Positions 58,901 to 64,000 of a stretch of DNA of 64,000 bases are shown in pieces (position 1 is the first letter of the stretch; each line of letters begins with the position of its first letter). The position numbers and the translations under genes are program-made. This stretch comes from Pleodorina starrii (taxonomy: Eukaryota; Chlorophyta; Chlorophyceae; Chlamydomonadales; Volvocaceae). The stretch is from the NCBI GenBank assembly GCA_030267565.1, contig BRXU01000045.1:508501-572500 (forward strand), given 5' to 3'. Below the pieces are notes generated by a model, which was not told the origin of the DNA, did no database searches, and saw nothing but the letters and a program-made list of their open reading frames with translations.

Positions 58901-59337
58901 ACACACACAATAGAGGCGCACATGCCCAGAACTTCCATCGTTGGCTTTCAAGGAGTGCCCGTTCTGCTCCATGGCACGCCCGTAACCCACCCTGCACGGC
59001 GGCACGTCCTCCTCGAGACCAGTGTCGCCCCCGCCGATGGCTGCAGGCAGCGCCTGCTCCACCAGACGCCCAAGCGCCGAGCATACATCTAGAAGCTGCT
59101 GCCGCGTCAGTTCGGCAACTCCCTCCACGCCGGCCTTTGGTTTCTGCGGGCGGGGTCCCGGGTCATGTGTTCGGGGCCCAGTTGGGGTTGCCGTCGAGTT
59201 CCAAAAGGCCAAGGCACCTGTAGCACCCCGCAAGCTCTTACCTTTGATGCTTTCAGCAGAAAGCTGCCGAGGGACTCCTCCGAAAGGTCGGACACGAGCG
59301 CCAGGCCGGCTTGCCTGGCCTTCGCCCTAACTGGCAT
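46946..59337 (-). CDS. NCAPG2: Condensin II subunit CAP-G2 (NCAPG2-like) with internal PHD finger
   Basis: I traced 25 exons on the minus strand: 59337-59242, 59143-58991, 58807-58685, 58348-58214, 57874-57629, 57433-57240, 56831-56699, 56436-56247, 55979-55879, 55445-55215, 54848-54483, 54283-54203, 53906-53713, 53218-53118, 52615-52575, 52095-52060, 51803-51713, 51491-51308, 51144-51048, 50794-50645, 50000-49470, 49259-48633, 48343-48290, 48034-47681, 47428-46946. They sum to 4,992 nt (1,663 residues), with every junction GT..AG and in phase. The first ~650 residues are HEAT-type helices with CAP-G2 signatures (LRAVQSLDHSRTSMVHACYV; VRRNAVNLLVAAFPIIDPE; CCRCLKFFWEIIP; FYPSDPRVNKPHG). CAP-G2 is a HAWK subunit of condensin II that compacts chromosomes. 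A Lys/Arg-rich stretch (about 620-645) may be nuclear-targeting. Residues 895-939 form a PHD finger (C895, C898, C910, C913, H918, C921, C936, C939). More helical, Gln- and Gly-rich sequence follows. Human NCAPG2 is about 1,140 residues, so this form is long. Confidence 0.85.
50071..50258. repeat. 29-bp minisatellite in a CAP-G2 intron
   Basis: Six complete copies of a 29-bp unit (TGGACAGGTGCTGATCGTAA plus CCGAACGCA) start at 50072, 50101, 50130, 50159, 50188 and 50217, with a partial seventh at 50246. It lies between exons 50794-50645 and 50000-49470. Units look identical, so the array is young or homogenised. Confidence 0.95.
53397..53433. repeat. 11-bp tandem repeat in a CAP-G2 intron
   Basis: About three units of GCGTCAGGGGC lie in the intron between exons 53906-53713 and 53218-53118. 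Confidence 0.8.
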
Positions 59338-59883
59338 CGTGGACCTCTTCCACCAGCGAGCGCGGCACCCAAAGCTGAGCTAGTCAGTAAGAGCAGTTTT
59401 ACTGTTTTCTTAGATATGGCAACGAGACAGCGCTCTACGCCTGAACACTGCAGCTGGCCTTCAACGCCCTTCAGCACTTGGCCTGGGCACACCTTTGCAG
59501 TAGTTGATCATGTTGACGTGTCCTTTTACTCTTGACAAACTTTGTGCTGTATGTGCGCGCTGGTTACCGTAAGCCGTTGGTCTTGGGCAAGACTGGACAG
59601 AGCTGTCGGAGTCGTATTGGACTCAATTTGTACTGCTCGGGCAGACTCCCATGTTGGCACTCTTTACTGCTTTCGTGATCCCTTCTGCTTATAGATCAAT
59701 GTGAGGTTGACTTCAACTGACTTCTAGACCTCATTGTCCTTGACTCTTTGTGCACCATCCAATCTTTGCGTCTTTGCGCAGACTTTGTCGGCCCTTTCAT
59801 AGCGCCAAATCACTTTACCTACGGTGACAATTATTCCGATTTTGCTGCGAAATAGCAGTCAGCGCCCTTAAGGCGGTGGAGAA
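59338..59883. promoter_or_regulatory. Shared intergenic region of divergent CAP-G2 and RAB23
   Basis: 546 bases separate the two start codons, which point away from each other. The region must hold both 5' UTRs and promoters and could act as a bidirectional promoter. It is clearly less GC-rich than the flanking coding DNA. No specific element is identified. Confidence 0.6.
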
Positions 59884-60749
59884 ATGGAAGAAGACTTCGA
59901 CAGGGAGATTAAGGTGGTGGTGCTTGGGAACGGTGGCGTAGGCAAGACCAGTATGATCAGGAGGTTCTGCAAGGGCGTGTTCACGGACGAGTACAAGAAG
60001 ACCATCGGCGTGGACTTTCTAGAAAAGCCCCAATTCGTCGATGCGCTTCAAGAGGAAGTGCGGTTTATGCTGTGGGATACAGGTGTGAAATATGCTTGGT
60101 TGTTGCTGGGCATTATCGAGCGGACTCCAAGTCGTGTATTGATGTCCGCGTCCCCCTCTCTCCCTAACGCCGTGCAGCTGGTCAAGAGGAGTTCGACGCC
60201 ATCACCCGTACGTACTATCGTGGCGCTGGCGCAGCTGTGATTGCCTTTTCCACAACCGACCTGGAGTCATTTAAAGCAGTGCAGAGCTGGAAGGACAAGA
60301 TTATCGCAGAGTGCGGGGACATCGCCATGTGCTTGGTGCAGAATAAGGTGGACCTCATTGACCAGGCAGTGGTGACGCCGGAGGACGTGGAGGCGATGGC
60401 GCGACAGTTGGGCCTGAAGTTGTACCGCACCTGCGTGAAGGAGAACATCAACGTGACGGAGGTCTTCGGCTACCTTGCAGAGCTACACCATAAGAAGCTG
60501 CAGAAGGGCGAGCTCAGCCAACAACCAGCTGCGGCCGCGATCACCGCGCCCCCCGGGTCGGCAGCGGCGGCGGCAGCGGCCTCGTCGTCGGCGCCTGCAC
60601 AGCAGCCGCAGGCGCAAGGGGCAGAGCAATCCGCGGAGGCACCGCCCGTCCGCGAGGGGCCCGTGACCGTCAACCTACAGCCGAGCAAAGTGCGCACGAA
60701 AGGGAAGAAGTCTTTCAAGGACAAACTGACGGCCTGCTCTGTGGCGTAG
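59884..60749 (+). CDS. RAB23: RAB23 small GTPase
   Basis: Two exons, 59884-60082 and 60178-60749, joined in phase 1, give 256 residues. G-domain motifs are complete: P-loop GNGGVGKTS (15-23), switch I around KKTIGVDF, WDTAGQEEF with catalytic Q69 (the junction codon A67 is created by splicing), and NKVD (122-125). The sequence around the effector region and YYRGAGAAV follows RAB23 rather than other Rabs. The C-terminus ends in a CaaX-type CSVA, as RAB23 proteins typically do, implying prenylation and membrane anchoring. A low-complexity Ala/Pro/Gln linker (about 200-235) precedes it. RAB23 acts in ciliary protein trafficking in animals, which is relevant in a flagellate alga. The start is supported by match to family length. 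Confidence 0.95.
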
Positions 60750-62089
60750 TTGACTAGACCTTCGCGTCTATGGCGTGATTTTTTGCGTACAGCAACATTA
60801 GGGATTCGGGGACGGTCTGACATGCCACAGACGCGCGGCACATGTGCGCTTGCCAGGCCAGTAAATTGTGTGGGCAGCTGGCATTTGGGTGCTTGCCGGG
60901 GAGGGCCGGGGCGCGTGGGCGGCGTGCCGCACTTTCACACAGGCGGGGTTCCGTTTGGAGCACCTCTTCATGACACCGTGAACGACTCGACGTGCGATTA
61001 TTTGATGATTTTGACGACACAGCATTGGCATGACCATGCCGGTACTGAACTCCAAGTACCACGTGCGTCTGCACATAACCGGTGAGGCAGCCCCGGCGGC
61101 CGGTGGCTGCTTGTATGATGTGTAGGATGGAGAGGCGGCGTCATCAAGGGAATTACATTGACGGCCACGGAAAGGCCGTAGAGTGTGTGGAGACTTTTAT
61201 TTGAAGATGAGCAGTATGCACGTAGCTAGCTAGGGCCGGAGACCCAGGGCACGCTGTGCCCTCCGCGTCTCCCAACGCTATGTGACTGGATGGCACGCAA
61301 AACGAGATCAAATGTGGATGGAGGTTGGCTTCCTCCATCGATAGCATAGCGATGTAGAGCCCTCTCGGTTCTTTCGCATCCTCGCTCGCTGCTTTGGTCC
61401 CTCCGAACCGAACTCGCGCTGAGCGACCCTCGGCGAAATGTACAGCGAAGGGCGGGCGGGCAAACCAACCCACGACTCGGGGACTCTACTTATGCCAACG
61501 CATTCAGACGGACGCACGTGAACAAAGAATATCTCGCGTTGCACGCACTTCACACACAGGCCCCAGCAGCGCGTCCGCAGCGACAGACAGGCAGCGGCGC
61601 ACGCATCGAGATACAACCCTAGAAAAACCCAAATATGTTCGCACCTGCCGCAGCGACGGACGGTCACGCCGTCACCTGGGGTGGTGTATGTTCACACCTG
61701 CCAGGCTCGATGCGGCTCGAAAAGCACGGAAAGCAAGCTACAAGGTCGTGAATCTGCGCACTTCCCGGCACCTGCACGCCCACGCCGCACCAGGCCATGA
61801 ATGCTGTGATCCCGCTCCTGTCATGTCGCGGCGCTGCGGCGCATCTGCACTTGCCGGAAAGCCCACATGCAACAAGCTGTGGGCAAAGCCTCCCGCTGAA
61901 ATCTTCGGCTGCCGCGTCTCAAGCGCGCGCGCGCACGATCAGCTTCGGCGCGCCGCAGCGTGTGTACCGGTAAGGCTGACGAGCGGGCACGCACGCACGC
62001 TCGGACAACGCCCTGGGGCCTTATGCCCTCAAGGCTGCTGCTGCTGCACTGTAATGCACCAAGGCTACTATTTGGACTTTGCGGTGGGT
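60750..62089. other. Convergent intergenic region between RAB23 and PFK
   Basis: 3' flanks of RAB23 (+) and PFK (-). TTACA at 61154-61158 is TGTAA on the minus strand, about 930 bases past the PFK stop, and is a candidate signal for it. The long plus-strand frame 61394-62185 is antisense to the PFK 3' region and shows no motif. Confidence 0.5.
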
Positions 62090-64000
62090 TCAGGAGAGGT
62101 CCGGCTGCCGGATGGCGGAGATAAGCCGGTTCCAGCGGCGGCCCTTGGGGTTCACCTGCGGAAAACAGAATTTAATGTTTTTTAGTCAGGTTTAGGTTCC
62201 GGACCCTCGGAAGAGTACAGCCGCCGATGTATGGTAGCTTTTTGTGGGCCCACTGTAATAAACGGTTATGATATCCAAACGGTCAAAGGCGCCAGCAGGC
62301 CATATGGCCAGAGGCAGCATGGCAGCGGCAATAACCAGCCTGCGGCCCTCACCTTGCGCGGCGCCTGGATGATGATCGGAATGGGCAGGTAGACGTAGTG
62401 CGTGTTGACCAGGCCCACCGTGATGTCGGTGTAGCCCGCAAAGGCGCCGTGCACCGCGCCCTGGCCCAGGACCTTGCAGTAGATGCGGTCGTTGCTGGTG
62501 GTTGGTACGGAGCGAATCATGTACGACGGGTCAATGTACTTGATGTCGGCGTCGCCCTGCGTGTTCCAAAAAGCGTGTCGCGACCGTCAGTCTGGCGATG
62601 CTCTGGGTAGGTCCGCTGTCAACCGAAGATCCGATTGGGAGCGAACCGAAGATCCGAATGGACGAAGATCCGAATGGACGAAGATCCGAATGGACGAAGA
62701 TCCGAATGGACGAAGATCCGAATGGACGAAGATCCGAATGGACGAAGATCCGAATGTACGAAGATCCGAATGGACGAAGATCCGAATGGACGCGACGTCG
62801 CCGCACCGCACCTTGAAGTGTTTCTTGAACTCGTTGCGCAGGTAGATGCCAATGTCCGCCAGGATGGGGTTCCCGCTGGCGTCGGTGCCGCCGCCGCCGC
62901 CGTTCTGGAGGGACGTACGTGTGAGGGTGTGTGTGTGGATGGGTGGGTGGAGGGGCCAGGGGGCTTGCTTTCAGATGGTCGCTCACCGTAGTTCTGAGTG
63001 GTGGTTATTTGGTTCCGACGCACTAATGGTATTTGAAAGGCGAGGGGGGCAAGGGTAACGAGCCGCACAGGGCGACGGAGCGGAGCAATTCGCTGGTTGG
63101 GAGGAAAGGCAGTGCTGGGGAAGGCCCCTTGCGGGATGTTTTGGTAAGGAGGGAAAGCCGCGCATCGGTCAGCAACGCAGCGCATCGCGCTGGGGCGCGT
63201 CCGGCGCCTCGACTCCCCCAACTTTTGCAGTCTGCTGTCTGGCCTGGTTGTTCCCCTGCCACTGACCTGGCCCGCCTCTGGCTGGCCCGCCACTGGCTCT
63301 AACGGTACCCCCCCTCCGGGAGTCCACCGGAGCCCACTGTGGTACCCACCACCACCACCACCACCACCACCACAAGCCACCCCAACAATCCGCAGCGCGC
63401 GCCCTCCGAGAGACTAGAAACAAGGATGGAGAGATGGATAGAGAGAGGCGCGATAAGATGGAAAAGAGAGAAAGAGAGAGACGAGGTGCTGCACAGGAGG
63501 AGCTGCGCAGGTGCAGCCGGCCCGGGCCCGTCTGTACCCACTCCCCCCCCAAGGGCCCCAACCGTCCGCCGCCCAAGGGCCTCCTCCTCCTCCTCCCTAT
63601 TACAACCGGTACCCACCGCGAGCAGGTCCTGGCCGGCGCCCTCCGCCACGCACACGACGCAGTGGCCCTTCTTCTCAAACACGCTGGCGACCTGCGCGGG
63701 TGAGAGCAGATCAGCAGAAGCGAGGAGCGGAACCTTTGGACCTGGCCGGCAGCCCAGCCCCCAGCCCACAGTCCACAGCCCCCAAAGCACAGCCAACAGT
63801 GTAGCAAACAGCCCACAGCCCAGGCCCTGGCCCGGCTTACGTGCGCACAAAGCTTGTCAATGCGGAAGGGGATCTCGGGTATGAGGCACACGTCCGCAAC
63901 GCCTGTGAGCCAGGAGCAGGCGCCGGAGGAGGAGCAGGGCGGGAGGAGCAGGAGGGAGAGGTCGACAAGAGAGACGAGAGGGACGAGAGGACAAGGTCGG
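62090..64000 (-). CDS. PFK: ATP-dependent 6-phosphofructokinase (plant type), 3' part
   Basis: Five minus-strand exons are visible: 63902-63841, 63691-63617, 62904-62812, 62556-62353 and 62155-62090 (stop TGA at 62092-62090), all phase-compatible. The gene continues beyond the right edge. Encoded segments match the C-terminal half of plant/algal PFKs: DVCLIPEIPFRID, GHCVVCVAEGAGQDLL, DASGNPILADIGIYL, KYIDPSYMIRSVP, AVHGAFAGYTDITVGLVN, then NPKGRRWNRLISAIRQPDL. The enzyme phosphorylates fructose 6-phosphate to fructose 1,6-bisphosphate, a control step of glycolysis. The GAGQDLL and YMIR segments contribute to the sugar-phosphate site. The ATP-binding glycine-rich part, which would separate ATP- from PPi-dependent forms, lies outside the window. 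The PFK C-terminus ends 22 codons into the last exon. The bases 63903-64000 are intron. Confidence 0.94.
62648..62794. repeat. 16-bp minisatellite in a PFK intron
   Basis: Nine copies of the 16-bp unit GAAGATCCGAATGGAC lie between PFK exons 62904-62812 and 62556-62353. GATCCGAATG starts at 62651 and every 16 bases to 62779; the seventh unit has TGTAC instead of TGGAC. It ends only 18 bases from the exon, on the donor side of the minus-strand intron. The 16-bp period makes several frames open and produces repetitive, meaningless peptides. Confidence 0.95.

Noticed and set aside
61394..62185. 263-codon plus-strand open frame
   Set aside because: Partly antisense to the last PFK exon and otherwise in a 3' flank; no family features.
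62648..62794. CRISPR-like look of the regularly spaced 16-bp repeats
   Set aside because: The repeats are contiguous with no spacers and lie in an intron of a eukaryotic gene: a minisatellite.

Overview
The window looks like nuclear DNA of a GC-rich volvocine green alga (Chlamydomonas/Volvox relatives). Genes are rich in short introns with GT..AG borders. Coding exons carry long Ala/Gly/Ser/Gln runs. TGTAA, the usual green-algal polyadenylation signal, follows several stop codons. The gene families (an OPR/RAP-type organelle RNA-binding protein, F-box-like ankyrin proteins, RAB23, plant-type phosphofructokinase) fit that group. No tool was run: exon borders were chosen by eye from splice sites and checked by reading-frame arithmetic.

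Layout. 1-4488 (-): a Ty3/gypsy LTR-retrotransposon Gag-Pol frame, cut by the window edge. 5454-8274 (-): a nine-exon gene for a secreted vanadium-haloperoxidase/PAP2-like protein (copy 1). 10075-19171 (+): a very large OPR-like protein with a C-terminal RAP domain, probably an organelle RNA factor. About 19.2-29.1 kb: repeat-rich DNA without a convincing gene, holding a degenerate GC-rich tandem array, a 0.78-kb direct repeat, a 99-bp tandem duplication and dispersed repeats. 29622-32876 and 34979-37837 (+): copies 2 and 3 of the haloperoxidase-like gene, in two tandem segments of 4.3-4.75 kb that also carry flanking sequence. About 38.8-44.2 kb: gene-poor, with a 246-bp hAT-like MITE; a second copy of that MITE sits in intron 7 of haloperoxidase copy 2. 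44248-46312 (+): an F-box-like ankyrin-repeat protein. 46946-59337 (-): a 25-exon gene for the condensin II subunit CAP-G2 with a complete PHD finger in the middle. 59884-60749 (+): RAB23, divergent from CAP-G2. 62090 to the right edge (-): the 3' half of an ATP-dependent phosphofructokinase.

The genes do not form an operon-like pathway. Housekeeping genes (condensin, RAB23, PFK) sit at the right. The left and centre hold a young gene-family expansion inside repeat-rich DNA. The most notable points are the PHD finger inside CAP-G2, the three intact haloperoxidase-like genes with a datable MITE insertion, and the unusual retrotransposon polyprotein (altered protease motif and two hydrophobic segments ahead of the reverse transcriptase).
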